Shown here: positions 52,408 through 64,000 of the stretch, piece after piece
Position numbering within the stretch: position 1 is the first letter of the stretch
Layout of the letters: each line of letters opens with the position of its first letter
Source of the DNA: Mesostigma viride
Lineage: Eukaryota > Streptophyta > Mesostigmatophyceae > Mesostigmatales > Mesostigmataceae
Assembly (NCBI GenBank): GCA_009746045.1
Contig: RPFO01000017.1
Coordinates: 1,999,521 to 2,063,520, forward strand
Length of the DNA stretch: 64,000 nucleotides
Direction of reading: 5' to 3'
The notes under the pieces: model-generated
Told to the model about the DNA's origin: nothing
The model's database searches: none
What the model saw: the letters and a program-made list of their open reading frames with translations, nothing else
Translations under genes and position numbers: made by a program

Positions 52408-53135
52408 CCTGGTATTCTCACCTAAACTGTCCCTATGTACCTCACAAGATGTAGGGAACTGCGAAACCACAGGAATACCTAGAGAAGAGCGCTTCCTGGC
52501 TCACGAAAAACTCGCCGATTGAGTGCTTGACGTTCACGTTTGATAATGCTGAACTGCGTTATCAAATCATCTGCGTTATCAAATCATCATCTGGCAGAGT
52601 CACGTCACTTGGTTGGTGCCGGGCCCGCTACAAAAAACGTAGCGGGCCCGGTGATGTCGCTATTACACCACCCGACTTTACATCGAGTCACTGTGAATGA
52701 TATGTATATGGCTGCCTACAGCACCGCGCATGGTGTCCAAGTAAAATTATGGCGCTGCCAAGGCTGCGTACCTGCCGTTATCGCCTTGGTCTTTGTCACG
52801 GTGGCGTTCTCCAATTCACGTGCAACGTCCACTTCCTGTGCCAGCTCTGGCGCGGCGCGTGCCCTTCGGGCTGAATTTCAAATTTCCGCGTGCAGTCCGT
52901 TGGAGAGGGGCGCTGCGTCCGGAGTCCGGATTTATAAGGCTGAACTCACAGGTCCGGGGAACAGGTGTGCGAACGGGTGTGCGAACGTGTGTGCGAACAG
53001 GCCGAGTCGGGCCGAGCTAATTATAGGACCGACCTGTTCGCACAAGCGTTCGCAACTGGACCAACCCGTTCGCCAACTCCGGGGTTTTGGAAAGTTGGCG
53101 AACGGGTGCGAACGGGTGTGCGAACGGGTGTGCGA

Positions 53136-55141
53136 ACAGCAGATGGCGCGAAACGATGGACTAGGCGACCAAATCACCTCGTTCTCGCGGGAAGCTAGGC
53201 GAGGCATGCGTATGGTGGTGGCTGGCAGCCATCAATTAATTAATAATGTGGTTATTTACACGTCGACTTCGTCTCGTGGGCACACACCGCGTCCTTAGCA
53301 GGGTGGAAATGGAATGCATATGGGATGAATGACTGTCTAGCTTCTAGTCGCGAAGCCGCGGGCACCACGGCCGACTCGAACCCGCCTGGTTTTCTTATCA
53401 TAGGCGGAGTCCTTCTAAACTAGCCGAAAAAAGGTGAAGGCAGTCCTAGCCAGCAAGAGTTAGGCCCTGACAGCGCCTCGGATAGCAGCGCGGGCGACGT
53501 ATCTTCTATGCAACCTGCGGCGGAAGGCGATTGCGGCGTCAATCAAATACGGCAGAACCAACTTCAGCCGAGCTTGCTATAATCGTTCCGGCATCAACGT
53601 AAAAAATTCCACTCGTCAGATATTGCATGCTGGCGTTGCGGATAGGGAGACGCGGCCGTCCGACGGTAGGGCGGTGGATGTGTTGGTTTGCACGAACTGT
53701 CACGTTGAATTCGACGCATGCTGTTCAATGATTCATGACGTTGGACGGTGGGTCAAACAATTTTTTTGGAATGTTTTCAAGGCATCCTCCCTCTGCAACT
53801 CATCAATCATGCAGCCACATGTAGGTGACCTCGCCGTCCAATGTTTTGTCTCATAAGGTGCCATATCATGTCAGTCTTCTTTATAAAAACATCGCCGTCA
53901 CGTCTTTGCGACAATGGCCAGTGTGTCGAGGAGGATGGCGCTTAGCAAGCGATAATTTGAGGTAAAATCATTAGACACCTGGGTTCAGATGATTGTGTTA
54001 TCTTGATATCAGGTGGCCTAAGCCTTAAACCATCTGGTATAATCCATCAGATCAATCATGCCCTGGGCAGCCCCTTGGCTTTCTTGCGGTGGCATGGTAT
54101 GCCTACTAGGAATGAAGTGCCTTCCAGCCCAGTCAGTACACATATGGAATGGGAGGGGTTGTATAAGAGGTGGAGGGGCTGTTGTGGCATGCATAGCTGA
54201 AGTGCACAGAATCTGGCCCTATACTAACATAAAATTGTGTGCGTGTATTCTCTTTTTCCTTCTTCGTTTGTTTTATTTCCCCCTCAAACCCTTTTTGCTT
54301 TGTTATCGTCTGTCTCCCTCCATGCAGGTCTTCCTACAGATAGCCACGCGGCTCCCGACAAATCAGTGAGACAAGTATTCCTGGACGCATGGCGGTCTTA
54401 CGTCGTGTGAGGACTACTAGTAGTCGTCTGAGAGGAAAGGCGCGAAGATCATGGGGGGGGTCTGTAGGAAGACATACGTGGAAGGAGAGAGAATGGTGAA
54501 CACAAAAGGGCTGACCGGGTGGTGGATGGAAAATAATAAAAGTTAAAACAAAAAATAAAAAGGGGATGAGAAGAAGAATAAACAAAAGGGACAAAGAGGT
54601 CATCCAGGATATGATAATTAATAGGCAATACGTTGGGCTAAGGGTCAGGGGTTTCTAGTTCGTAGTTTGAGCGCCCGTGGTTCCCAGGATCTCCATCCCA
54701 ACAATCTGGGTCAAACGCCTCCTATAACCAGCTAACTCCAGTTCATAGGTGGAAGGTGGAAGAGTGTATCAAGGAGACAACCAGAGATGGAAGAGTGTAT
54801 AACTAAGTTTTATTGAGTCAGACAACTATTCATTTTATTAAGTGAGACAACCATTCATGGACGCAAGTAGTGAAAATAAAAAGAAAAGAAGAATGATAGA
54901 TAAGTAGCACATGATAAGAACAATGTAAGATTACGTTAAAGTAAAGATAAAGAATGCCCAGGTCCCCAAGGACAATGAACCCGCCTCCTGTTGTGGGGAT
55001 GAAGCCTACTTGCGCCTACATGGGAAGAATGGCCTAAGCGACCTAGGAATGCGACCTAGGATCTGGCTCCATCTAGATACAATAGACCAGTAGGAGTGTG
55101 TGCATACCGCCCCCTTCAAGCCATCCATTGGGGTTAATACT
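53136..55141. other. Interior of the nested TIR element, no supported gene
   Basis: It contains a dispersed repeat at 54305-54395 (CCATGCAGGTCTTCCTACAG, then GTGAGACAAGTATTCCTGG), shared with 23030 and 24638, and a degenerate echo at 54820-54865. Short frames show no domains. Confidence 0.45.
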
Positions 55142-55184
55142 CCGTGACTCCCCAACGGGAGCACGAGTTTTATTAATTAATTAA
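55142..55184 (+). repeat. LINE 3' terminus (hairpin plus TTAA tail)
   Basis: CTCCCCAACGGGAG (55148-55161) with GCACGAGTTTTATTAATTAA following. It is nearly identical to the second-subfamily tail at 34446-34487. The rest of the LINE was not recognised upstream. Confidence 0.75.
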
Positions 55185-56210
55185 TCATAATAAATATAAT
55201 AAACATAAAGAAGAAGAAATGAGATTACAGCAATAAGTAAAAAAAAAAAAAAACTACAGAAAAGTTATCTCACTTTATAAGGAAATATAGAAAGTTGAAT
55301 AAATATAAAGTAAAAGCATAGATAATTTAATTAATATGAATAATAAGAAAGATATCGGTAGAAAGAAAATGTGATCAATAAGGTATAAAAAGGTAAAATA
55401 GGAAAAGGAAAACAGGTGGGAAGGAAAACTCCCCACAGCAAAAAGAAAATGGGTGTGCCATGTAAGGGAAATCGAGGAACTTACTTGTAGGAATGTGGGG
55501 GCTCTCATATTTCCTTAGATGCAAGAAAATATGAACACTGTGTGAAAGCCTAGTAGGAAGCCTTCCGTGCATGAGGCGACATCTCCTTATCATTCAATTT
55601 TACAAATGTACGTCTTATGTGGTATGCTACCAAGTAGGTTGCATCATTCACCGCACATACACCGCACGTAGATTGTCATGCACATGTGCAGTGATTGGCA
55701 TGTAATGCTGGCCTTGCGTGTAGCAGTGCAGGTCACCAGAGTGGCATCTGATCCTGGCACCTGGCCCAAAGGCCAAAAGGTGCATGTTGTGAGTGAGGCG
55801 CATGCACGCCCAAGGTACGTTGTCAAGTGTAATGTGATGCCTGTCACGGTTTTTTGTCATGCACAACCCAACCAGCATGCTTACAGTGGTGGTAATGGTG
55901 CATTAGCTCTTACTCATCACAGTGACACCAGCATGAACTTCGCATATTCTACCTGCCATGTACTGTATAAACTCCCGAGAGCACATGATATACACTCGAA
56001 TATATACAAAAAGGCTCCATACCAAGGTATGTGAATGGAAGCAAACATATGCCATTGTGTATGGTAATGCCCCAACCACAATCGTCTGTCCAGCTCATTT
56101 CACCCAGAACCAGCAAGTCGTACAACGCCTTCATCAAAGCTTCCTTAACAAAATCCCCGGCATCGCGCCGTTGCTGCACCGAGTGTGTTGGAAGTGACAC
56201 CGGAACTGAC
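55185..56210. other. No gene
   Basis: AT-rich A-tract sequence, then mixed unique DNA with no recognisable feature. Confidence 0.4.
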
Positions 56211-56423
56211 TCAGTCACAGTTGCGGGCAATATACTTCAGAAAACCCTTTGACGTGGTGTCCGGAGAGACGACGTCACGCCGCACATTGGGACCTCGCGG
56301 GCGCTGAATGACAGGTCCAATCTCGTCAAGAAGATAATCGAAAGCGTCAAGCGTGACCTGAGACGTTTCCTGCATCAATCTCCCGGCCCGCAGTCTCAGG
56401 ATCGCCTCGTCGCCACCTCCTCA
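56211..56423 (-). pseudogene. Possible PIF/Harbinger transposase N-terminal scrap
   Basis: The minus-strand open frame of 71 codons reads RLRAGRLMQETSQVTLDAFD followed by YLLDEIGPVIQRPRGPN, then SPDTTSKGFLKYIA. The pattern of a Met-rich segment, TxDxFDYLLxxIxPxI, and a downstream LxYxA helix resembles the start of DDE_Tnp_4/HARBI1-like transposases. No catalytic core is present and the stretch is short, so the assignment is weak. Confidence 0.3.
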
Positions 56424-57352
56424 TCTGGAACGCGAAGTCATCGATCCTTTCAATGGACTCAAAACCCGGCGTGACACCCGCGCAGTTGCGAGGCCCACGC
56501 CCGGCGGATCATCTTCTCTGACTGCGCGGAACATGTCCTCGCGATTAGCCCCCCCCCCCCCCCCCGGCACGAGCACGTGATGGTATTAACAGATCCCGTT
56601 GCTGGCGAAGCTTCTGCCTTTTATAAAGCGTAGCCATCATCGTACGTATACTTTGCCAACCCATGATTGCTGCCAGAAACGACTAACGAGGAGTGGGGAA
56701 AGGCTATCAAACGGGAAGCAGATCAAGGATACGAACGCCTTTGTCTAACCAGGCCAAGAATCGAGTCACAGCCAAGAAATACGCCAGCCTACTCTAGCTA
56801 AGACGAATGGCTGCCCAATGACGCTTGTAATGTAACTACAGAGAATAACTGACGCGTAGAATGCCAAACTAGAACGCAGGTATATCAGTAACTCTCTCGA
56901 ATAGGATCGGCGCCAGGAGAACGTCATGAACAAGTCACTGTGGCAGACATGCAATGTGGAGGGGAAATGACACAAAACCTTTGGTGCAATCCCAAAAGCT
57001 ACAAAGATCCGTAGCGAGATCACGTTCGTGATGGCTAGAAGCAGGAAGCACTGATCAAGTGTCGGCCATAGTTTGGAATGATGACCATGAACGCCGACGA
57101 TGTCACTTGGTTGACACAAGCTGGAACGTGCAGTTTGTGGCCAGGATCGGTCCGCGCCAAGGTGCGCCGACTTTCCCGCGCAAATTTTTCTGTGACCTTC
57201 CCCAATGAGCATTTTCCGACCCTGTGAGTCAGTGAACGGGTGTGCGAACAGGCCGGCGAACAGACGCGACGAAACGGTTCACACGGCCGTTCGCAAACCC
57301 GTTCGCACACCCGTTCGCACACCTTGTTCCCCCGGACCTGTGAGTTCAGCCT

Positions 57353-58944
57353 AATTAGGGAATTCGGAGGCTGCTGGTCGCACAAAAGATCGTTGTTGGC
57401 TGTTGAGTGATGTCCGACTGGCACGATGGAGAGGGCTCCATCACATTGGCGACCTCACCAGTGGCCCACATGTACCGACGAGACCTGCATCTCGAGCTTG
57501 TCGGCCCTCACGCTGCAGCTGTCGCCATGCGAGACGCCCTGAGACTCTCGGCATGGTTTTTCGCGTGCAATATCACGCCCTCGATTCGCAGCAAGGCCCG
57601 TCTGCTCCAATATGGCCGACTGCGGGCTGTGCCGTAACAGGAAATGTCCGGGTGATGGCAGGCAGTGCCTACCCATCCCACCGCACGCACCGCGTCAAGC
57701 AATATTTCCACTTCCGCTGCTGCTGGGCACCGGGCTACTGCCTACATTTCTTCAATCGCTCCATCGCCTCCTCCATGGTGCCTCGCTCCCTGCGGCCCCT
57801 CCGCCACGCCGGATATCCATGGCAATCAAGCCTACCGGCTACCACCATACCGGCCACGAGCCCTTGCTGCACCAAACGAAGTGTGCGGCCCCGAATTAAG
57901 TGAAGTACACGGCAGGACTGGGAACCACCTGAAATTACATCGGGGTCTCCAGTGGACTTGGCGTCACATCTTGCTAACGTTGTCACTGTCGGCAGTTGTC
58001 AGTTGCTGTTGGTTGTTGCATGCTGAGGGTTGCAGATGTTCTAGGAACAGCTGGTCCAATGTTGCTATGCATGCAGTTACTCTTGCCATTACGTGTGTCC
58101 GTGTGCCTCCAACCATCCCGCCACAATGCCAGCACCCTCCACCCCGCTAACTCCCACTCGCCCCACTCCCCTGCCTGTTCCATACCCGCCCCAACCACAA
58201 ATATACGTCACAGACATCCACATGCCGTTATCCATCCCCACCTGACTACGGACTACTCTCGCCCCCACGCTGAGGTCCCCCACAACACCGTAACACCGCC
58301 CTCCTCCCCCAAACCATCCGATGACCCACCCGACCATCCACCTTGAGTCCCCCCAAACCAACCTATCTGACTACCACCCTTCCGTATTACATACACCACC
58401 TTCCACACCAACATAACAAACCACCTACTAAACAAACCTACCGCCCCACAACGAGGTTCCCCTACACCACTGCACCCCGCCCACCCCGCCCCCCGCTGCC
58501 CCAACATACGATGACTCCACCCCACCATCCACGTGAAGCATAACCATCCACCCCGGCCTCCGGGGCAACCAATCAGCTGTCCACTCAACCATAACTGACA
58601 CTGCTGCACCGACCACCGGCAAGCCCGCCTACGTACCATACCCAAGCCACCCACGCAACCCAAGCATCCCCAACCCTCACACGAACCTGTGACCTACGCA
58701 CGAGCTACCTACAACTGCGACTCACAACTACTACATAATCAACCCATAACAATGTCCCCCATGACCCCCGCCAAAGGGGGGGGTCCCCCCAATAGTCCAA
58801 CACACACACACACACACACACACTCTACAATACCCAGGACCACGAGTACCCACCCAATTCACCTCCCACAACGGTATCACCCACGAGTCCAGTGCCCCAC
58901 CCATGTCCACAGCGACACCCCGGAGACTTCACCACGCCCACCGA
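57353..58944. other. No recognised gene; compositionally odd C-rich DNA
   Basis: 57407-57903 has overlapping frames on both strands with no domain. 58100-58780 is strongly C/A-rich on the plus strand, with a CA dinucleotide run at about 58801-58822. Nothing supports translation. Confidence 0.45.
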
Positions 58945-59240
58945 CTGCACGCACGCACACCTAGCTGCACACTCCCACGCACCTACCCTCGCACGCACGC
59001 ATGCACGCAGCCATCAACCCACCCACCAAGGCACGCCTGCACAAACGCGCACATGCACAAGTGCACGCACACGCACACATAGCTGCACACTCTCACGCAC
59101 CCACTCACGCACGCACGCATGCACACAGCCATCAACCCACCCGCCAAGGCACGCCTGCACAAACGCACTCATGCACAACTGCACGCACTCGCCCACGCAC
59201 GCACACCTAGCTGCACGCCTGCACGCAGTCACGCAATGCA
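58945..59240. repeat. CA/CG-rich minisatellite, about 118-bp duplicated unit
   Basis: Blocks such as CACACCTAGCTGCAC, GCATGCACGCAGCCATCAAC and AAGGCACGCCTGCACAAACG recur at about 118-bp spacing. Smaller GCACGCAC words lie within. Confidence 0.8.
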
Positions 59241-59688
59241 TGGCAGCATGCCCGCCTTCTATATCATTCTTGGAATATCATGTTTCATATGGCATTATTA
59301 TCATGTTTGTAAATTTAACTCCTTGCTTTCTGTATGCTTTCTTTCTTTGGGGGATGACTTGATGCAGATCGTGGAGCATACAAGCTCGACGAGAAGACGT
59401 ACACATCAATATTGAGTGAAACCACCGTTGCTGGGCTCTGGCATGCCAGCTGTTATATGGCCATGAGCCATCAGCTAGCAATCCAGAAATAGGATGAGAG
59501 CAGTTTTGAGTCGATGTTTTATATTTTGATGGTATTGAAATGATGAGTCACAGAATGCCACAATGAAACATAAGTTCATTACTATCAAACAGCGTGATGC
59601 CATGAATGCCACGCCTAATACCACAAGATGTGCTAATAACATATTTAATTCATTAATGAATTGTTGGATTTATTGCATGATGGTGTTA

Positions 59689-59921
59689 TTCTGATCAGAC
59701 ACTCCGCAAAGGTGAAAACCTTTGCGTTCAGTGCCGGGCCGCGGAAAACGCGGAAAACGCGATCTGCAAATGAATCCGACCGGAATCGAACTGGGGACCT
59801 CTCGCACCAATTTTGCTGACTATAGGACGGACGTCTCCGGTTACCATGGCATCGCCAACTTACACCTACAGTCATCCGCAAAAGTTCTCCTGTCCGGGGA
59901 GTGATGCAAGCCTTTCGGATT
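59689..59921 (-). repeat. SINE-like element, complete independent insertion
   Basis: A 233-bp minus-strand copy is flanked by the perfect 8-bp duplication TGGTGTTA (59681-59688 and 59922-59929). It contains the box-B-like sequence (complement GGAATCGAACT, 59782-59792) and ends in TTCTGATCAG (its 3' end). It matches the body of the element at 35925-36125 plus 44572-44622. Confidence 0.85.
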
Positions 59922-59967
59922 TGGTGTTATGCTTGTAAGAATACACATTTAATTCTGGCAATGGCAT

Positions 59968-60291
59968 GCCTGAGAAAATGCCCTGAGATTTTAAGCGCCT
60001 GAGAAAATGCCCTGAGATTTTCAGCCTGAGAAAAAAAAATCTCAGTGTCCACGTAAAATCTCAGTTTCCACTTAGCCCTGAGATTTCCTGAGATTTCCTG
60101 AGAAAAAGCCAATTTTCTCAGGCCAATCTCAGGAAATCTCAGGTCACTTTCTCAGGAAATCTCAGGAAATCTCTGGAAAATCTCAGGAAATCTCAGGAAA
60201 TCTCAGGACATCTCAGGAAATCTCAGGAAATCTCAGTTTTTTTCTCAGGAAATCTCAGGAAATCTCAGGAAATCTCAGTTTTCTCAGTAGC
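59968..60291. repeat. Right subterminal CTGAGA array of the CACTA element
   Basis: A dense array of CTCAGGAAAT units and their complements ends just before the right terminal repeat. It mirrors the left array. Confidence 0.92.
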
Positions 60292-60303
60292 GAGTTCCTA
60301 GTG

Positions 60304-62739
60304 TGGACAGATAGGTGTCAGCAGGCCTTTGACCTGTTGAAGCAGAAGCTCACATCCACCCCTGTGCTAGTGGGTCCTAATCCAGATCTACCTTATCAGG
60401 TTAGGTCAGATGCCTCTCAAGGCGCCATAGGTGCTGTGCTGATGCAAGACCATGGCTATGGACCACAGCCAGTGGAGTACATGTCTAAAACCATGAGCTC
60501 AGCTGAACGTAACTACCCTGTACACGAGCAGGAGTTGCTGGGTTTAGTGGTAGCATGTCACAAGTGGGAGCATCTGTTGAAGGGAGCTCAGTTTTCTGTG
60601 GCTAGCAGTGCTACAGATGGGCTAGGGCAAGAGTCTATCACCCTGATGACTGACCACAGGCCCTTGGTGCACGTGCTAGAACAGAGTAGGATGAGTAAGA
60701 GGATGGCTGGGTGGATGGAGTACCTAGGGGGATTCTATCCTTTCTCTGTGCAGTACGTCCCAGGCTCACAGAATGTGGTGCCAGACGCCCTCTCTAGGAG
60801 AAGGGATCTGATGGGAGCATTTCACGAGGATCTGGATATTTGTGCTGCCATGGTTTCTGTAGTAGAGTGTGGTGCTGTCACCAGGGCACAGGCAGCTAAC
60901 CAGCAAACCTCCAAGCCGAGTCCACCCCCTGTAGAGGCTAGCTTTAGTCACGAGATGCTCATTGACCAGGGCTCTGTCCCAGGGTCGACAGGCGTCCAGG
61001 GTGGGGATCAGTCACTGCAGGGCAGTCTTAGGGAGGGCTCTGCTGGTAGCCAGTCCACTCTCACAACACAACCAAGCACAGAGAATCCTAGGAGCTAGGG
61101 GGAAGGGACGGCCCAGGAAGTGGATACTGGAGCCAGGGATGCTGGCCAAATCTAGAGGATTGGCAGCTGAGATCAAGGGGAAGTCACGTACACCTGTGGC
61201 TGATGTTCTGTCATCCAAGCATCTAGTCACTAGTCACCTGCAGGAGGGTGAGGTGCTGCAACTGCAGCCTTTAGGACCTGGCAAACAGCTACTAGTCCTG
61301 CCTAACCCTATGAGTATTGCCCTGCTGGACGTGATTAAGGCCTTCACTAAAACTGAGGACCTGGCCACTAAGGCCATTCAGGAAGGAAGCTTTGGTAACA
61401 GGCCTGTGGAGTACTGGGAGGGAGTCCTTTATGTCCACACCCAGGATGCAGATCATGTAGTGACCAGGAAGGTCTATGTGCCAGAAATGGCCATTCCCAC
61501 TGTGTTGCATTGCTTCCATGACGACGTGACTGCGTGTCATCCTGGGTATGCTAAGCTTCTCCATGAAGTACAAGAAAGGTTTTGGTGGCCTGGCATGTTT
61601 CGTGATATATCAAAGCCTATGTGGCTTCCTGTGACTCATGCCAAAGGAATAAGGTTAGGACTCAGGCAGTGCCTATCTTTCAGTATGGCCATGCCTATTC
61701 CCCTTCGACCCTGGATCAGTGTGACCATGTGGACTTCATTTGTGGCTTGCCTGTTTCTGATGCTGGCAATGACAGGATACTGGTGGTGATGGACAGGCTG
61801 TCTAGAATGTGCCATCTCATCCCCTGCAATGCCCATCTCACAGCTGCCCAGTGTGTAGAGTTGTTCATGAAGGAGGTGTACAGACTGCATGGCATGCCAC
61901 GTGTAATCATCACTGACCAGGATCCCTTGTGGATGTCTGGGTTCTGGAAGTCCTTCTTTGACATCCTGGACACTAAGTTGGCCTTTGGAGTAGCATACAG
62001 GTGTGCCAGCACGGGGGCCGGCTGTGGAGAGGCTGAACCGTATTGTACGGGAATGCCAGAAGCACTATTGTACCCATGATAACAAGGAATGGGACAAGAA
62101 ACTTCCCTTCATAGAGTTTGCCATCAACAACTCACCCCTGGCTCCTCACCAAATGTCTCCATTTGTCATTTGCCCGATGGCCAGTGCCCCTTGACTCCCT
62201 TTGACCTGGAGTTACCTGACAGGGATGCTGAAGGCCCTTTCAGAAGACGCCTAACCTCTATCCACCAGCTGATAGCATCCTTCCAGGAAGCTCACAGTAT
62301 ATGGTTGCTGCTCAGATGTTGCATGCACAGGACAAGTATTTAAACAATGCTTGGCAACAGATGTTGGCTACACACACCTTTGTGGCTCCTGGTGACCTGG
62401 TGCTCTTGGAGGCTAATCGTGTGCTACCTGAAAAGGAGCAATGCAGGAAACTGCAACCCTTGTGGTTGGGACCTTACCCTGTCCTGGACACCTTCCACTA
62501 TGGGACTGTAGTTCAAGTCCAGGTGCCTTCCCACTGGAGGCTTAAGACTAATGTGTTTCACCTGGCCCATGCAGCTCAAGCTGACAGCTTATACAGTATA
62601 AACGCAACACCTTGCAGGGACGCCTTTCTGCCCCATTACCATTTGAGCTGGATACTGAGGGGGAGAGGATATATGAAGTGGAGCAGCTGGTGGCTCACAG
62701 AGTCAAAGGAAAGGGTAGGACCAAGCAGCTGCAGTTTAA
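60304..62739 (+). pseudogene. pol: Gypsy RNase H, integrase and chromodomain-like tail
   Basis: RNase H: SDASQGAIGAVLMQD, ERNYPVHEQELLGLV and DALSRR in the frame ending at 61098. Integrase follows in shifted frames: the HHCC finger (FHDDVTACHPGYAKLLHEVQ, then CDSCQRNK), the core with CDHVDFICG, ITDQDPLWMSGFW and VERLNRIVRECQ, and the C-terminal NKEWDKKLPFIEFAINNSPL. The last readable peptide, YEVEQLVAHRVKGKGRTKQL near 62671-62730, looks like the start of a chromodomain, suggesting a chromovirus. It is cut at 62739 by piggyBac. At least three indels (about 61090, 61620 and 62010) break the frame. Confidence 0.85.
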
Positions 62740-64000
62740 CCCCTAAACCGTCCTCGTGCCGATTTTCGACTGCGAGTTTTTCTCATGCCTCACATTCGGC
62801 ATGAGTTTGTGCGCCCTGTAGGGATTTGGCGGGAAGGTTTTGGCGGGAACCAACTAGACCACCGAAAAGATCTAGATTCACTCTATCCGTAGGACACTTG
62901 TCTGACCGTATTTGACCACCGTATCAGGGTGGAAACCCTGGTCAAAGTCAACAGGGTACCCTGGTGCGTGCAGGTTTGGGCGGTAAAAAAAATTGACAAA
63001 AACGTACGAAAACGAAGGATGCGCAAAAAGGGGGGAGCGCGGACGTAGACATGGCGGACGAAATGCAGGCAGATATACGGACTTTCAAGGTAAAGAAGGG
63101 CATTTTCATGGCAGTGCCTGTGGAAAAATTCGGACTAGACTGGGCGATAGAGCAGTATGGGGAAAAACACAGCGAGGTACGTTTGCCGGGCAAGGTAGTG
63201 ACAGTGAACAGGTCCGGAGATGGTGCACGGTGCTATTTCCCGGACGACAAGCTCACGTACCCATTCACCCGTGAGCAGATTTTCATATATTCGTGCAGAT
63301 CAGATGAGTACGAAGCTCTAGTGAAAGAATGCGCAGCCAGGAAGGTCCCAACGGCAGGTAGCAGTGACGATGATAGCGAGCAGGGCCAGGATAGCGATTC
63401 TGACGCCGGCGAGGACGACGACGACAAATCCGAGGATATCGAGCTGCCCACACCGGTCAAGCGACGCGAGCCGGGGAAGCGCGCTGTCGGCAACCCGAAG
63501 AAGAATCCAGCCATCAGCCACGCCCCGAAAAGGCGCCGTCAGACCAAGGCGGCGGCCAGCGAGAGCGTTGTCTCGGACGCTTCCGATGACGACTTTGTTT
63601 ACCAGAAGGGTGCGGAGGGTCCGGTGCCGAGCGGTGAGGCTGAGCTCGATGCCAGGTGTGTTTCCTTTTCCCGATACTCCGGTGCTGTCGCCGATGACGG
63701 GTACCGCCTGCTATCAAAACCTTTCCCCTGCCCAGCTCAAGTTTGGGCCCCTCGGGCTGTTCTCCCTTTTCTGGTCCCAACGTGATGTCGTGGCCAAGAT
63801 TGTCAAGGAGACCAACGACTATGCTGAGCTCAAGGGGGCGGGCAAGCCAGGTGAGCGTGAGTGGCACCCCTTAACAATGCATGAGATGGGCAAATTTCTG
63901 GGTGGAGCAGGTGCTGTGCCAACTGTGCTGGGCGCAAGGCAGGAAGCACAAGACCTCGGTCATGTGCGAGCACTGTGACATGGCGTTCTGCAGCAACAGC
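62740..64000 (+). mobile_element. piggyBac element, left part, running off the window
   Basis: TTAA (62736-62739) is followed by CCCCTAAACCGTCC, matching the TTAA target and CCC(T) start of piggyBac ends. A subterminal hairpin (CTCATGCC, 8-nt loop, GGCATGAG, about 62783-62806) follows. The transposase gene starts at 63051. Confidence 0.75.
63051..64000 (+). pseudogene. piggyBac transposase with catalytic core missing
   Basis: The ATG at 63051 opens a 244-codon frame. It has a leading globular part, then an acidic Asp/Ser stretch (SDDDSEQGQDSDSDAGEDDD) and basic clusters (KRREPGKR, PKRRRQTK) that may be nuclear localisation signals. The piggyBac family block (KFGPLGLFSLFWSQRDVVAK, KETNDYAEL) lies from 63739 one frame over. 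An intron (for example GT at 63656 or 63687 to AG at 63735) or an indel must join them. It runs to KFLGG at about 63905. In another frame there follows immediately LCQLCWAQGRKHKTSVMCEH, the Cys-rich C-terminal finger of piggyBac transposases. The several hundred residues with the DDD catalytic acids that normally lie between are absent, so this copy is internally deleted. Confidence 0.7.

Larger units (their letters stand above)
52937..57352. mobile_element. Nested 4.4-kb TIR element with GTGTGCGAAC subterminal arrays
   Basis: The left end begins AGGCTGAACTCACAGGTCC then GGGGAACA. The right end is its inverse, finishing GGACCTGTGAGTTCAGCCT at 57352. The inverted match is about 27 bp with one length difference in the G run. 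Inside both ends are arrays of GGTGTGCGAAC in both orientations (about 52963-53135 and 57235-57330). The interior holds no recognisable transposase except a possible PIF/Harbinger scrap, so it appears non-autonomous. The target duplication is not clear. Confidence 0.75.

Noticed and set aside
57403-57903. 166-codon plus-strand frame as a gene
   Set aside because: Comparable frames overlap on both strands, there is no domain, and the C-rich composition explains the openness.
63656-63735. A definite 80-bp intron in the piggyBac gene
   Set aside because: Its GT and AG are attractive, but its length does not restore the frame; other donors (for example 63687) do, so the exact junction is left open.

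Overview
The window is repeat-dominated eukaryotic nuclear DNA. Evidence for this is GT-AG introns, LINEs with APE-type and restriction-like-endonuclease-type features, Ty1/copia and Ty3/gypsy LTR retrotransposons, a tRNA-like SINE, and hAT, CACTA-like, piggyBac and possible PIF/Harbinger DNA transposons. Base composition is mixed and the intergenic DNA is rich in minisatellites. A large-genome alga or other protist fits, but I cannot name a species. I see no convincing host housekeeping gene, rRNA, tRNA gene, CRISPR array or prokaryotic operon. Almost every coding stretch belongs to a mobile element, and many are broken.

Layout. 1-2334: two minisatellite arrays. 4643-5195: a 229-bp tandem repeat carrying GC-rich palindromic 18-mers. 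It abuts a three-exon DDE-like transposase gene (5342-8690) whose introns carry the same or related 18-mers. 9301-11254: a 5'-truncated LINE with a restriction-like endonuclease (R2-like). 11465-26044 and 33350-35420: a graveyard of one LINE group. ORF1-only copies lie on both strands, with one ORF2 (reverse transcriptase) copy, and most 3' ends share a small hairpin and end in TTAA or TTTAA tracts. A hAT fragment lies at 17378-17980.

26045-33349: an apparently intact copia-type element on the minus strand (identical-length 443-bp LTRs, 5-bp target duplication, -1 frameshift site between gag and pol), inserted in a LINE ORF1. 36126-44571: a second, related copia-type element (647/648-bp LTRs, 5-bp target duplication). 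It sits inside a SINE-like element, which itself sits inside a LINE ORF2. Both copia elements share the unusual pol order integrase - protease-like - RT - RNase H, and an HGDD motif in place of YVDD.

45411 to the right edge: a Ty3/gypsy element on the plus strand. It is split at 49987-60303 by a 10.3-kb CACTA-type element with perfect 12-bp terminal inverted repeats, and at TTAA 62736 by a piggyBac element that runs off the window. The CACTA element hosts further repeats: a 4.4-kb element with its own inverted repeats and a GTGTGCGAAC word array, a SINE copy with an 8-bp target duplication, LINE tails and microsatellites.

How the parts work together: the window reads as a stack of nested insertions. 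Autonomous elements (copia-1, possibly the DDE element) sit beside dependants (ORF1-only LINEs, SINE, internally deleted piggyBac, CACTA shell) that probably borrow enzymes in trans.
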